A DNA stretch of 64,000 bases from Litchfieldia alkalitelluris (GTDB lineage: Bacteria > Bacillota > Bacilli > Bacillales > Bacillaceae_L), in NCBI RefSeq assembly GCF_002019645.1, contig NZ_KV917374.1, positions 1,624,696 through 1,688,695 on the forward strand, read 5' to 3'. Both the position numbers and the translations under genes were made by a program. This document shows, piece by piece, positions 15,619 to 24,762 of this stretch. The stretch's first letter is position 1, and the number at the start of each line of letters is the position of its first letter. The notes under the pieces are model-generated. The model had not been told where the DNA came from and searched no databases. It saw only the letters and a list, made by a program, of their open reading frames with translations.

Positions 15619-18600
15619 ATGAGAGAGAAGTTAATTCATATGAGGGATAAGCTTAATGATATAGGTAAGCGAAATCGTTCGATTCGGTTATTGAAGTTAT
15701 ATAATAAATGGAGTTTTGATTTAGCGGAGCTAGATAAATTGTCTAGTTCAGGTGACATTAGTAGTTCATCAATCGTTGAGAAAATCATCAAGCAATCGAA
15801 AGGTGAAATCATTTTGTTAAAGCCTTCCTTAGATGATGAGGATTCAATGGTGCTTTCAAAAAAGCTGACGGATTTGTCGCGGAATTTAAAAGGGATTGAG
15901 GAAGAGTCCGGGATTCATGATTTTTATCTAGGGTTTCCTTTTATTTCAGGAACTCTATCTGACGGGACCTTTTTTCAGGCACCTTTATTTTTATATCCGA
16001 TTACATTAGAAAAGACGAATGTGAAAACACAAAAATGGAGTATCAAGCTTGATGAAGGTGGACCACAGTTAAATCGCACACTATTTTTGGCGTTCAAGAA
16101 ATCAAATAACGTAAACTACACTGAGGATTTTTTTGAACAAGCTGCAGAGGTTGCGACGGAGTACGACTTTGATAAGTGGTTGAGATTTTTTAAAGAGAAT
16201 GAAATGAATATTTCCTTTACTCCTTCTGGGCTAACGAAGTTAACGGAGTATAAAAAAGATGATATCCCTGAAATCGCTAATTTAACACTGCTTGAGAACG
16301 CTGTGGTTGGGAACTTTCCGCAAGGTGGTTCATCCTTAGTGAAGGATTATGAGTTGTTGATTGAACTTTCGGAGGAAGGTGACCTTTCATTAGCTGGTGA
16401 ATTAATTGAGCCTGGAGAGTATGAGGATGATGGCGATGACCAACACGAAGGTTCTGATTCAAAGCAGGAAGATCCTGATATTTTAAATTTATTACAAACC
16501 GATGGCTCTCAAGAAGAAATTTTAAAAGAAGCGCGATATAAAAAAGGCATTGTGGTTCACGGGCCACCTGGTACAGGGAAATCACAGGTGATTGTGAATC
16601 TGATTACAGATGGTTTAAAACAAGAGAAAAAGATGTTAGTCGTATGTCAGAAAAGAGCTGCGTTAGACGTGGTGTATCAGAGGTTAGAGGGATTGGGATT
16701 AAGCAATCATATTGCACTTGTTCATGATGAAAAGCATGACCGAAGGCATTTATATTCTAAAATCCAAGGACTACTTGAAACCAATCAAGTAAGCAATCAA
16801 GATATCATAAATAAACTCATGACTACATCAAAAAAGCTAGCATCACAAGAAGAATTATTAAACAGCATTGCAAAAGCACTATATGAATATCAAGACTTTG
16901 GATTTCGATTATATGATTTGTATGGAAAAGCTAGACCGGTTGCGGACACGGCCCAAATGATTAACTTGAACTCGGTATTGTCTTCCTTAAATAAAGAAGT
17001 TTTAGATGAAATATCTGAAGGGATTTATACGTATGCCGAGTGGTATGAACGGTTTGGTGGAGAAGAGTACCCACTAAAGAACAGAAAAAGCTTTGCCCAA
17101 TTAAACATGAAGGATAAGCTAGAAGCGATTGAGTTGGTGAATGACTTAATCGATAAGGCGAAGAAAGCAACTGACTTTTTAAATGCATTAGATCATGTAA
17201 AAATCACCCCAGCTTACACCTGGTTAATCGAAAATAAACTAGAGAAGATTTATCCTGATTTGGAGGAAGGGAAGAAAAGAACCCTTCAAGGTTTACGGTT
17301 ATGGTGGTGGACATCGGTATCTGGAAAATCAGTCATTGAAGAATTGATTGAAGGAAAGAAGTTTAAAGGAACAAGCTCCCCAGAGTGGTTGAAAATTAAA
17401 AAGTCATTAATTACTATGCATCAACTAGCGAAAGAAACAAAACAAATGGCAGAGGCGATTGAAAAATTAAAAGTATTTATCGATGACCAAACGGTTGATA
17501 AATTAAAAACTAGGATTTCAGAAGGAGACATTCCATTACCTGAATTGGATAAAATGCTAGAGTACCTTCATCGTGATTTTGAAGATTTGCAGGGGATGGA
17601 CAGTCATTGGGAACGTAGCACAGATGTGCAAAAGACGGTCATTACCGAGCTGCAAAAGAAACCACTTACTACTGAGCTATCACTTCCGAATTATTGGGTC
17701 GATTTATTCCGGAATTCAGCATATGTTCACTGGATTGATGAAACAGAAAGAAAATATCCTCAGGTACAAAAGGTATCAACAAGTGAATATTCAAGAATTC
17801 GAGAGTCCTTTGCTTTTTTAATAGAAGAAAAGAGAAAGGTTGCGACTGAATACTTAATTCACACACTTAAGGAAAAGGTTGAGCATGTGGGTACCACAAA
17901 TGCAAGGATGATTCGTGATTTAAAGCATCAAGTGAGTAAAAAGCGAATGGTTTGGTCACTCCGACGGTTGGTGAATGAATTTGCGGGAAAAGGATTAGAG
18001 AGTATCATGCCAGTGTGGCTTGTCTCACCTGAGATTGTCTCAAGTATTTTTCCGTTAAAAGAAGGATTGTTTGATTTAGTGATCTTTGATGAAGCCTCAC
18101 AATGCACGGTTGAAAGTGGAATCCCAGCCGTATTTCGAGCCAAACAAGTGATTGTTGCTGGCGATGAAAAGCAGTTGCCACCATTTAATATGTTTCAATC
18201 GTCAGTAGTTAGTGATGAAGACGAGGAAGAGCAATATGATACAGATGAATCGGTAAGCTTACTAAATTTAGCAAAAAGAAGGTTTCCAGAGAAAATTCTG
18301 CAGTGGCATTATCGCTCGAAATACGAAGAATTAATTAATTTTTCAAATCATGCCTTCTATAATGGTCATGTTCAAATTGCACCAAATGTCATTCCATTAA
18401 GAAAACCACCAGCCATCACTTGGAAAAAGGTAGAGGGAAGATGGATAAATCAATCGAATGAAATTGAAGCAATCGAAGTGGTGAACACATTAAAAGAAAT
18501 TTTAATAAGCCAACCAGGTAAAACGGTTGGAATCATCACCTTTAATGCCAAGCAACAGTCAAAAATACTGGATTTAATTGAAACGAAGGCTAGTGAGGAT

Positions 18601-19371
18601 GAGCAGTTCAATGCTGTTTATAGTCAAATGATGGCTAGAGACTTAGATGAGCGAGTGTTTGTGAAAAATATTGAAAATGTTCAAGGTGACGAGCGGGATA
18701 TTGTCCTCTTCTCGATTGGATATGCGAAAAATGAAGAAGGTAGAGTTTATAATCGATTCGGCATGCTCAATCAAAAGGGTGGAGAAAATCGTTTGAATGT
18801 GGCGATTACTAGAGCAAAAGAAGGAATTACCGTTGTTTCAAGTATTGAACCAGAAGAGTTGAATGTGGCCAACAGCTCACAACTCGGTCCCAAGTTGCTA
18901 AAATCATATTTAAAATATGTTCGCGCGGTTTCGGCTGCCCAAACAGAACAGATTAAAGCCGTCGTTCAAGAAATTAATGATAATGTGAGTACACATACAC
19001 AAGAACAAGACCTTCATTTTGATTCACCATTCGAGGAGCAGGTATATAAGCAGCTTAGAAATATTGGCTATGAAGTGACAACTCAAGTAGGGATGTCAGG
19101 TTATCGAATTGACCTAGCGATTGTCCATCCGAATGATTCATCAAGGTATATTTTAGGAATTGAATGTGATGGAGCAATGTACCATAGTTCGGCAAATGCG
19201 AAGGAACGAGATGTGTATCGTCAAAAGTTTCTAGAGAGTCGAGGCTGGGAGATTGAACGGATTTGGAGTCGAAACTGGTGGAAGAATCCGACCGCGGAAA
19301 TTGAGCGGATAGATCAGAGGGTAAAGGAATTACTGAGAAATGATGAGGTTCAAGAAATCGTTGGAAATTAA
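15619..19371 (+). CDS. SF1 helicase fused to a restriction-endonuclease-like domain (Hhe-like)
   Basis: A 1250-residue protein. The N-terminus RDKLNDIGKRNRSIRLLKL resembles the conserved start of DUF4011. An SF1 helicase follows: Walker A GPPGTGKSQV near 315, LVIFDEASQ near 818, GDEKQLPPF near 848, WHYRSKYEEL near 895, VQGDERDIVLFS near 1020 and RLNVAITRAKEG near 1058. The C-terminal ~110 residues form a PD-(D/E)xK/Vsr-like nuclease (MTES_1575 type): FEEQVYKQL, IDLAI with Asp near 1165, GIECDGAMYH with Glu near 1182, and RGWEIERIWSRNWW. This order matches the Hhe anti-phage protein (helicase-DUF4011-Vsr) reported by Gao and colleagues. Identity with Hhe is inferred. Start ATG 15619 follows AGAGGG and lies downstream of the predicted transcript start. 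No partner gene adjoins it. Confidence 0.87.
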   Translation: MREKLIHMRDKLNDIGKRNRSIRLLKLYNKWSFDLAELDKLSSSGDISSSSIVEKIIKQSKGEIILLKPSLDDEDSMVLSKKLTDLSRNLKGIEEESGIHDFYLGFPFISGTLSDGTFFQAPLFLYPITLEKTNVKTQKWSIKLDEGGPQLNRTLFLAFKKSNNVNYTEDFFEQAAEVATEYDFDKWLRFFKENEMNISFTPSGLTKLTEYKKDDIPEIANLTLLENAVVGNFPQGGSSLVKDYELLIELSEEGDLSLAGELIEPGEYEDDGDDQHEGSDSKQEDPDILNLLQTDGSQEEILKEARYKKGIVVHGPPGTGKSQVIVNLITDGLKQEKKMLVVCQKRAALDVVYQRLEGLGLSNHIALVHDEKHDRRHLYSKIQGLLETNQVSNQDIINKLMTTSKKLASQEELLNSIAKALYEYQDFGFRLYDLYGKARPVADTAQMINLNSVLSSLNKEVLDEISEGIYTYAEWYERFGGEEYPLKNRKSFAQLNMKDKLEAIELVNDLIDKAKKATDFLNALDHVKITPAYTWLIENKLEKIYPDLEEGKKRTLQGLRLWWWTSVSGKSVIEELIEGKKFKGTSSPEWLKIKKSLITMHQLAKETKQMAEAIEKLKVFIDDQTVDKLKTRISEGDIPLPELDKMLEYLHRDFEDLQGMDSHWERSTDVQKTVITELQKKPLTTELSLPNYWVDLFRNSAYVHWIDETERKYPQVQKVSTSEYSRIRESFAFLIEEKRKVATEYLIHTLKEKVEHVGTTNARMIRDLKHQVSKKRMVWSLRRLVNEFAGKGLESIMPVWLVSPEIVSSIFPLKEGLFDLVIFDEASQCTVESGIPAVFRAKQVIVAGDEKQLPPFNMFQSSVVSDEDEEEQYDTDESVSLLNLAKRRFPEKILQWHYRSKYEELINFSNHAFYNGHVQIAPNVIPLRKPPAITWKKVEGRWINQSNEIEAIEVVNTLKEILISQPGKTVGIITFNAKQQSKILDLIETKASEDEQFNAVYSQMMARDLDERVFVKNIENVQGDERDIVLFSIGYAKNEEGRVYNRFGMLNQKGGENRLNVAITRAKEGITVVSSIEPEELNVANSSQLGPKLLKSYLKYVRAVSAAQTEQIKAVVQEINDNVSTHTQEQDLHFDSPFEEQVYKQLRNIGYEVTTQVGMSGYRIDLAIVHPNDSSRYILGIECDGAMYHSSANAKERDVYRQKFLESRGWEIERIWSRNWWKNPTAEIERIDQRVKELLRNDEVQEIVGN

Positions 19372-19388
19372 CCTATATATGCTGCGAT

Positions 19389-19545
19389 CAGAAGGGGGCC
19401 TCTTTGGGGTCCCTTCCTGCTTTTGGGGGAAGCAGTGGGACGGTTCTCCTGCTCCCTTAACCCGGCAGAAAAGGAATCGGTGGGATGGTTCTCCTGTTTC
19501 ATTCAACTAGCACAAAAGAAGCACGAGAACCGTCCCCGTGCTTCT
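19389..19545. repeat. Terminator-like hairpin plus ACCGTCCCC repeat with two left arms and one right arm
   Basis: An imperfect hairpin (AAGGGGGCC/GGGGTCCCTT) follows the helicase-nuclease gene and may terminate it. Then come two diverged left arms (GGGACGGTTCTCCTGCTCCC and GGGATGGTTCTCCTGTTTC) and one right arm GAAGCACGAGAACCGTCCCC. The two left arms of unequal decay suggest stepwise accretion. Confidence 0.8.
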
Positions 19546-19821
19546 AATCGAAATATGTCATGAAAATAGTCCTAAAGGTCGGTTGAGTAAGTTGTACGTA
19601 TATAATAGTATTTACTTATAATAAATACGTTTTTATCAAACGTTATAGGAGGTTTTAATTTAGAAATTTGTACTTATAAGTTAGTGTTCTTTTAAGAATT
19701 TGTTTGTTTATACCTCATGATGCCCAATCAAAAAGCACACAGACAGAAGTAGTATCACCCCTGAGACAATCAACTGAAATGTCCAAATCTATTTCAATCA
19801 ATTAATTAACTTGAAATTTAA
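19546..19821. other. Intergenic stretch without a recognised gene
   Basis: About 275 AT-rich bases between two repeat blocks. No open frame with a credible ribosome binding site and start was found on either strand. Confidence 0.4.
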
Positions 19822-19835
19822 TGAGTACGCTTACA
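19822..19835. promoter_or_regulatory. Candidate cre (CcpA) site upstream of the arabinofuranosidase gene
   Basis: TGAGTACGCTTACA keeps the TG, central CG and terminal CA of the cre consensus but misses two of its A positions. It lies about 115 bases upstream of the GH51 start, with a repeat between, so its role is uncertain. Confidence 0.4.
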
Positions 19836-19843
19836 TTGGTGAG

Positions 19844-19926
19844 GGGAAGCACGGGGACGGTTCTCCTGCTCCCTTTTAACATCAGAAGAAGCACGAGAAC
19901 CGTCCCGGTGCTCCCGCGGTGCTCCC
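19844..19926. repeat. ACCGTCCCC palindromic repeat pair
   Basis: GAAGCACGGGGACGGTTCTC and GAAGCACGAGAACCGTCCC arms, with a duplicated GCGGTGCTCCCG at the right edge. It abuts the leader of the GH51 gene. Confidence 0.9.
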
Positions 19927-19950
19927 GAAAATTATTGAGAGGTGATAATG

Positions 19951-21447
19951 ATGGTTAAAGAAACAATGGTTGAGATTAACCCAAGGAGAATTCTTAGTTA
20001 TAGAGATTTTAACATTTATGGTCATTTTATTGAGCATTTTCACCGCCAAATTTACGGAGGGATTTTTCAACCTGAGTCACCATTTTCAGATGAACAGGGG
20101 TTTCGAACAGATGTGATTGATGCGTTAAAAAATATTCGCACGCCTATACTTAGATGGCCTGGCGGGTGCTTTGTCTCTAATTATCATTGGGAGGATGGAG
20201 TAGGAACACGTACTCCGTTTTTTGATAAAGCATGGAGAGTGGAGGAACCTAATACATTTGGCACGGATGAATATATAGAGTTTTGTCGGAAGATCCAAGC
20301 ACAACCATATATTTGTACAAATGCAGGAACAGGTACTGCGGAGGAAATGAGTAACTGGGTAGAATATTGCAATCTCAAAAATGAAGGAAAGTACGCAAAG
20401 ATGAGGATTGAAAATGGGAATCGTGATCCCTTCAATGTGAAATACTGGAGTATTGGGAATGAGAATTACGGAAGCTGGGAGATTGGTGCCAAAGAAAAGA
20501 CGGAATGGGGTAGGTTAGTCGTAGAATCAGCAAAAATGATGAAGCGTGTGGATCCAAAAATTGAACTGCTGGCAGCTAGCATTTCTGATTTAGATTGGAA
20601 TATCAATCTATTAAAAGAAGCAGGACAATTCTTGGATTGGATTTCGATTCATGGATACTGGGATGCCTTACATGAAGTCGATGAGCCCTCCTCCTATGAA
20701 TCTTGCATGGTATATACAATGAAGATAGAAGAACAAATCTTAAAAACAAAGTATATCCTCGGTTCACTTGGCTATTTAAATAAAATCAAAATTGCGTTCG
20801 ATGAATGGAACCTTCGTGGATGGCATCACCCTAATGTTCATCGAGGGGATATTTTAGCGGATAACATCATTGAGGCAAGGGACCGGAATGACCTGAACGC
20901 AACTTATACAATGGCAGACGCTATTTTTAATGCATGTTTCTTAAATCTTTGCTTAAAGCATAGTGATATTGTGGGGATGGCAAACTTCGCACCTATTGTG
21001 AATACACGTGGAGCAGTCTTTACACATGACGAAGGAATTCTGTTGCGTTCTACTTATTTTGTTTTTGAGTTATATACAAAGCATATGGGAGATACAGTGG
21101 TCGATTCATGGGTATCTGAAGCGGATGTCTTTGAGGTAAGTCATAATGGAAGCACTTACCAAGTGCCGTCTCTAGATATGATTGCAACAACAAATACAGG
21201 TTCTAATGATCTAAGGATTTCAATTGTCAATCGACATCCCGAACAAGCAAGAACGGTTCGGATTAAAAAGAATGTAAGTTATGGGACAGGTACGATTTAC
21301 TCTCTTATCTCAGCTTCAAAAGACGGATTTAATGACATTAGTCAACTAGATTGTAAGATTATTCAAGAGACTGTTGCTGCACATGAATCGAACGATCTTG
21401 TGTTAGAGGTTCAACCTCATTCGGTTAATGTGCTAGTGCTTCATTGA
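19951..21447 (+). CDS. Alpha-L-arabinofuranosidase, GH51
   Basis: A 498-residue intracellular glycosidase with no signal peptide. It removes terminal arabinofuranosyl residues from arabinan or arabinoxylan oligosaccharides. GH51 signatures are LRWPGGCFVSNYHWEDGVG near 67-85, the acid/base Glu in WSIGNENYG (about residue 171) and the nucleophile Glu in FDEWN (about residue 285). A C-terminal beta-sandwich ends the protein, and length is typical. Three starts are possible (GTG 19942, ATG 19948, ATG 19951). The AGAGGTG ribosome binding site is spaced best for ATG 19951. A strong terminator follows at 21466, so it is monocistronic. It fits the pectin-side-chain theme of the window. Confidence 0.92.
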   Translation: MVKETMVEINPRRILSYRDFNIYGHFIEHFHRQIYGGIFQPESPFSDEQGFRTDVIDALKNIRTPILRWPGGCFVSNYHWEDGVGTRTPFFDKAWRVEEPNTFGTDEYIEFCRKIQAQPYICTNAGTGTAEEMSNWVEYCNLKNEGKYAKMRIENGNRDPFNVKYWSIGNENYGSWEIGAKEKTEWGRLVVESAKMMKRVDPKIELLAASISDLDWNINLLKEAGQFLDWISIHGYWDALHEVDEPSSYESCMVYTMKIEEQILKTKYILGSLGYLNKIKIAFDEWNLRGWHHPNVHRGDILADNIIEARDRNDLNATYTMADAIFNACFLNLCLKHSDIVGMANFAPIVNTRGAVFTHDEGILLRSTYFVFELYTKHMGDTVVDSWVSEADVFEVSHNGSTYQVPSLDMIATTNTGSNDLRISIVNRHPEQARTVRIKKNVSYGTGTIYSLISASKDGFNDISQLDCKIIQETVAAHESNDLVLEVQPHSVNVLVLH

Positions 21448-21465
21448 ACAGAAGATAGAGAAAAG

Positions 21466-21488
21466 AGACAGGGACATGTCCCTGTTTT
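21466..21488 (+). terminator. Rho-independent terminator after GH51
   Basis: The perfect palindrome ACAGGGACATGTCCCTGT is followed by TTTTTG. It shares the GGGACA/TGTCCC core with the terminator interrupted by the IS3 element at 55534 and 56990. Confidence 0.9.
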
Positions 21489-21610
21489 TGCTTGTTGTGG
21501 AAAAATGATTACTGCTGTTTCTTGAGTTTTCCCCGTTGTTACGGTAAATTTACTCTTTTTAGTGTTATCTTGTTAAGAGTGGAATCAATGGCTAAAACAA
21601 CCCCGTTTGA

Positions 21611-21742
21611 TTATGAATTACTTTCAGTCTTATTAGTAGGATGTATCGCCTTATCTAGTTCTTCAACAGAAATTTGTGGTTTTACTGTATCGCTATTTGG
21701 CTTTCCGTTTTGACTATAACCTTTTTCACGCTTCTGACTCAT
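21611..21742 (-). CDS. Small hydrophilic protein (43 residues)
   Basis: A short gene on the minus strand: ATG at 21742, stop TAA at 21611. It is preceded by an excellent AAAGGAGAG ribosome binding site at 6 bases. The product begins MSQKREKGYSQNGKPNSD and contains ISVEELDKAI. It is charged, without membrane segment or cysteine. I do not recognise the family, but the ribosome binding site and coding-like composition make it credible. It sits between the GH51 terminator and the AraC regulator gene with no obvious operon partner. Confidence 0.55.
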   Translation of the reverse strand: MSQKREKGYSQNGKPNSDTVKPQISVEELDKAIHPTNKTESNS

Positions 21743-22003
21743 TTATATCTCTCCTTTCATACGTAGCTTCCTTGTTAAGATGAGTCAATGATTCGCCATT
21801 TATTCATCATATAAAGAGTAACCCGTTTGCCTAGTCCTATTAGGAAAAAATAAGATGATCAAGGCATAACATAAGTACAAGGCAACTTCGAGCTGAATGT
21901 CCTTATGTAATATAAAATCACTGTAGAGAATTAAGCATCCTCTCATTTGTCTATGATAAAATTCAACTAAGATTGATGTCTCGATCAAGAAGAATCGATA
22001 AAA

Positions 22004-22033
22004 TGGAAGCGCAAGAACCGTCCCAGTGCTTCC
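22004..22033 (+). repeat. Single ACCGTCCC repeat arm at the 5' end of an AraC gene
   Basis: The arm GAAGCGCAAGAACCGTCCCA lies immediately before the ribosome binding site of the AraC-type gene and is open in its frame (EAQEPSQCF). Confidence 0.85.
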
Positions 22034-22038
22034 AGGGG

Positions 22039-22932
22039 GTGAATTTCATAAGCAAACTAAATAATTACTATTCATATGGGTTTAGATTGAAAGGAGAGCA
22101 GCAAGAGCGTGTTGCTGGTATTCATTCGATTGGCAAGGAGTATAGGGCGAATGAAGAGTATGAATGGGATGGTTTAAAACGGAGTGAGGATGGTAGAGTC
22201 ATTTTTCAGTATACGTTAGGTGGAAAAGGTGCCATTCGAATGGGGGAACAGACGTATTCACTAAAAAAAGGTGAAGCATTTTTAGTACAACTTCCAAGTG
22301 ATCATTGTTATTATTTGCCAGAAAATTCTAGTCATTGGGAGTTTATTTATATGACCTTATATGGGCAAGAAGCGATTCGTTATTTTCACACGGTTACGGA
22401 AAGTCATGGACATATTTTAAAATTACCTACAGATGCTAGGCCGATCAGGCATATTTTTCACGTGTTAGAAAGAATTCAAACAACAGGAATTCATCATGCC
22501 TATGATGCCTCTGCATATGCTTATACCTTTTTAATGGAGTGCATGCAATATTTTGAACATGATCAGAATAAAGTTGAAAAGTTGCCAGTTGCAATTGCGA
22601 AGGCGGTAAACTTCATGGAGCAAAACTATAAAGAAGATCTGATATTATCCTCGATTGTGGAAGTCTCTGGTTTATCAAAATACCATTTTACGAGATTATT
22701 TCATAAAACAGTGAATGATACACCGATTAAATTTCTAACCAAAATCAGAATGAATCATGCACTAGATTTACTACAAAACAAGGAGTTATCAATTGAAGAA
22801 GTCGCAAGACATGTTGGTTATACCAACGCGAATTATTTTACTAAAGTCTTTAAAAGTGTACTAGATGTGACACCAAGCGAGTACCGTAATAGCCAGTCGT
22901 TTATGCCTGTTAATCAATTGTTTCTTGATTAA
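22039..22932 (+). CDS. AraC-family transcriptional regulator
   Basis: About 297 residues. A cupin-like sensor domain covers residues 1-165 (FQYTLGGKGAIRMGEQTYSL, AFLVQLPSDHCYYLP). Two AraC-type helix-turn-helix motifs lie at about 190-290 (LILSSIVEVSGLSKYHFTRL and SIEEVARHVGYTNANYFTKV) and the protein ends with the TPSEYR motif. It probably senses a sugar and controls a neighbouring glycosidase gene, either GH51 upstream or GH4 downstream. The start is unclear. GTG 22039 is in frame but overlaps the AGGGGG sequence. An ATA codon lies at the ideal distance from that ribosome binding site, as if an ATG had mutated. An upstream ATG at 21973 would read through the repeat. Confidence 0.85.
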   Translation: MNFISKLNNYYSYGFRLKGEQQERVAGIHSIGKEYRANEEYEWDGLKRSEDGRVIFQYTLGGKGAIRMGEQTYSLKKGEAFLVQLPSDHCYYLPENSSHWEFIYMTLYGQEAIRYFHTVTESHGHILKLPTDARPIRHIFHVLERIQTTGIHHAYDASAYAYTFLMECMQYFEHDQNKVEKLPVAIAKAVNFMEQNYKEDLILSSIVEVSGLSKYHFTRLFHKTVNDTPIKFLTKIRMNHALDLLQNKELSIEEVARHVGYTNANYFTKVFKSVLDVTPSEYRNSQSFMPVNQLFLD

Positions 22933-23148
22933 TTAAAGGCTCTTTTCTGAAAGATTGTTGAAAATTTACCTAGTATAAAGTAAATAACACTATTTTTAAA
23001 AAAATTTCACTTTTACGTTTATAAAGAAAAGATGCCACTCCACTTAATTCATAGCAAATGTAAAAGACCTATCAATAGCAAATAGTTTACGGAAATAGCC
23101 TTGAAATAAAGAGCAATATTTTACTTATATCAAAATTATTTACGATTG

Positions 23149-23162
23149 TGTAGGCGCTTTCC
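23149..23162. promoter_or_regulatory. Candidate cre (CcpA) site upstream of GH4
   Basis: TGTAGGCGCTTTCC matches the near-palindromic cre core TGTAAGCGCTTACA at 11 of 14 positions. It lies 50 bases before the GH4 start codon, where CcpA would block transcription. Confidence 0.55.
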
Positions 23163-23211
23163 TTCCGTTAACATGATTGGTAGAACAATCATATTAACGG
23201 GAGGAATTATC

Positions 23212-24510
23212 ATGTCTAAAATTACTTTTTTAGGTGCTGGAAGTACAGTGTTTGCTAAAAATGTGCTAGGTGATTGTATGTCAGTTGATGCTTTACAGGA
23301 TTTTGAATTTGCTTTGTTTGACATTGATCATGAAAGACTTACAGATTCAGAGATGATGTTAAATAATATGAAACAAAGCTTAAATTCCACTGTGAAAGTT
23401 GTCGCCTATCATGATCGCAAAGAAGCATTGCGTGGTGCGAAATATGTCATTAACGCGATTCAAGTGGGTGGGTATGATCCTTGTACAATTACAGACTTTG
23501 AGATTCCAAAGAAATATGGTTTGCGTCAAACAATTGCAGATACGTTAGGAATTGGGGGGATTTTCCGTAATTTAAGAACGATTCCAGTCATGCAAGAATT
23601 CGCACGTGATATGAGGGAAGTATGTCCAGATGCGTGGTTTTTAAATTATACGAATCCAATGGCTGTGTTGACGAATGTGATGCTGCAAGAAGGGATTAAG
23701 ACGGTGGGCTTGTGTCACAGTGTGCAGATTTGTGCAGATCATTTGCTAGATTCGCTTGATATGCCAAAAGATAACATTCAATGGAAGATTGCGGGAATAA
23801 ACCATATGGCATGGTTATTAGAAATTACTCGTAATGGTGTGGATTTATATCCGGAAATTAAACAACGAGCGAAAGAAAAGCAACAGGAAAAGCATCATGA
23901 CATGGTACGCTTTGAAATGATGGATAAGTTCGGCTATTATGTGACAGAATCATCAGAGCATAATGCAGAATATCATCCTTATTTTATTAAAAGTAAATAT
24001 CCTGAACTGATTGAGAAATATAATATTCCATTAGATGAGTACCCACGCCGTTGTATCAACCAAATTGAAGGTTGGAAAAAAATGCGTGATGACCTTGTGC
24101 ATGATAAAAACTTGCAGCATGAGCGCACACATGAGTATGGGTCTTTTATTATCGAAGCGATGGAGACGAACAAGCCTTTTAAAATTGGTGGAAACGTATC
24201 GAACAAAGGAAGATTAATTAGTAACTTACCTGAAAATGCAGTTGTCGAGGTTCCCTGCTTGGTGGATGCTAGTGGCGTTACTCCAACTTATGTAGGTGAT
24301 TTGCCAGAGCAGTTGGCGGCGCTAAATCGCACAAATATTAATACACAGCTATTAACGATTGAAGCCGCACTCACTAAGAAGAAAGAAAAGATTTATCAAG
24401 CGGCTTTGTTAGATCCACATACTGCAGCTGAGCTTTCGATTGATGATATTATTTCGTTATGTGATGATTTAATCGAAGCGCATGGTGAGTGGTTGCCGGA
24501 GTATCTGTAA
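23212..24510 (+). CDS. melA: Alpha-galactosidase, GH4 (MelA-like)
   Basis: A 432-residue GH4 enzyme, predicted cytosolic, requiring NAD+ and Mn2+ and acting by oxidation-elimination rather than by two carboxylates. The Rossmann start ITFLGAGSTVF is at residues 4-14, the substrate motif NYTNPMAV near 150, the metal-binding Cys in GLCHSVQ near 174 and His in INHMAW near 202. The pattern and length fit alpha-galactosidase MelA of Bacillus rather than 6-phospho-glucosidases. Start ATG 23212 follows GGGAGG. The longer frame from 23146 overlaps the cre site and is unlikely. It is probably regulated by CcpA and the adjacent AraC protein. It handles alpha-galactosides. Confidence 0.88.
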   Translation: MSKITFLGAGSTVFAKNVLGDCMSVDALQDFEFALFDIDHERLTDSEMMLNNMKQSLNSTVKVVAYHDRKEALRGAKYVINAIQVGGYDPCTITDFEIPKKYGLRQTIADTLGIGGIFRNLRTIPVMQEFARDMREVCPDAWFLNYTNPMAVLTNVMLQEGIKTVGLCHSVQICADHLLDSLDMPKDNIQWKIAGINHMAWLLEITRNGVDLYPEIKQRAKEKQQEKHHDMVRFEMMDKFGYYVTESSEHNAEYHPYFIKSKYPELIEKYNIPLDEYPRRCINQIEGWKKMRDDLVHDKNLQHERTHEYGSFIIEAMETNKPFKIGGNVSNKGRLISNLPENAVVEVPCLVDASGVTPTYVGDLPEQLAALNRTNINTQLLTIEAALTKKKEKIYQAALLDPHTAAELSIDDIISLCDDLIEAHGEWLPEYL

Positions 24511-24675
24511 GAGGACGAGGACAAATTATTTAGATTGTAATTGGTAAGCCAGCGAAAAGATTACTTTTTGTGCTAAGAGCATTTAACTATTTATAAAAGT
24601 CGAGAAAGCTAACCGGTTTAGGTACCTGCCCCAAAACCAAAAAAACCACATTTTATTGTATAATTAACATAAACT

Positions 24676-24711
24676 AAAGCTCAGAGTGAATTCATCTCTG
24701 AGCTTTGTTTT
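24676..24711 (+). terminator. Rho-independent terminator between GH4 and the MscS gene
   Basis: AAAGCTCAGAG pairs with CTCTGAGCTTT and is followed by GTTTT. It lies 165 bases after the GH4 stop and about 50 bases before the MscS start. A TATAAT at 24659 upstream of it might make it part of the MscS leader. Confidence 0.75.
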
Positions 24712-24762
24712 AGCTACTTGGACAATGACACCTGCCCTTGTCCATATATAGGGGGGAAGTAT

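Noticed and set aside
21800-21988. 62-residue minus-strand frame upstream of the AraC gene
   Set aside because: No ribosome binding site or recognisable feature; it overlaps the likely promoter of the AraC gene.
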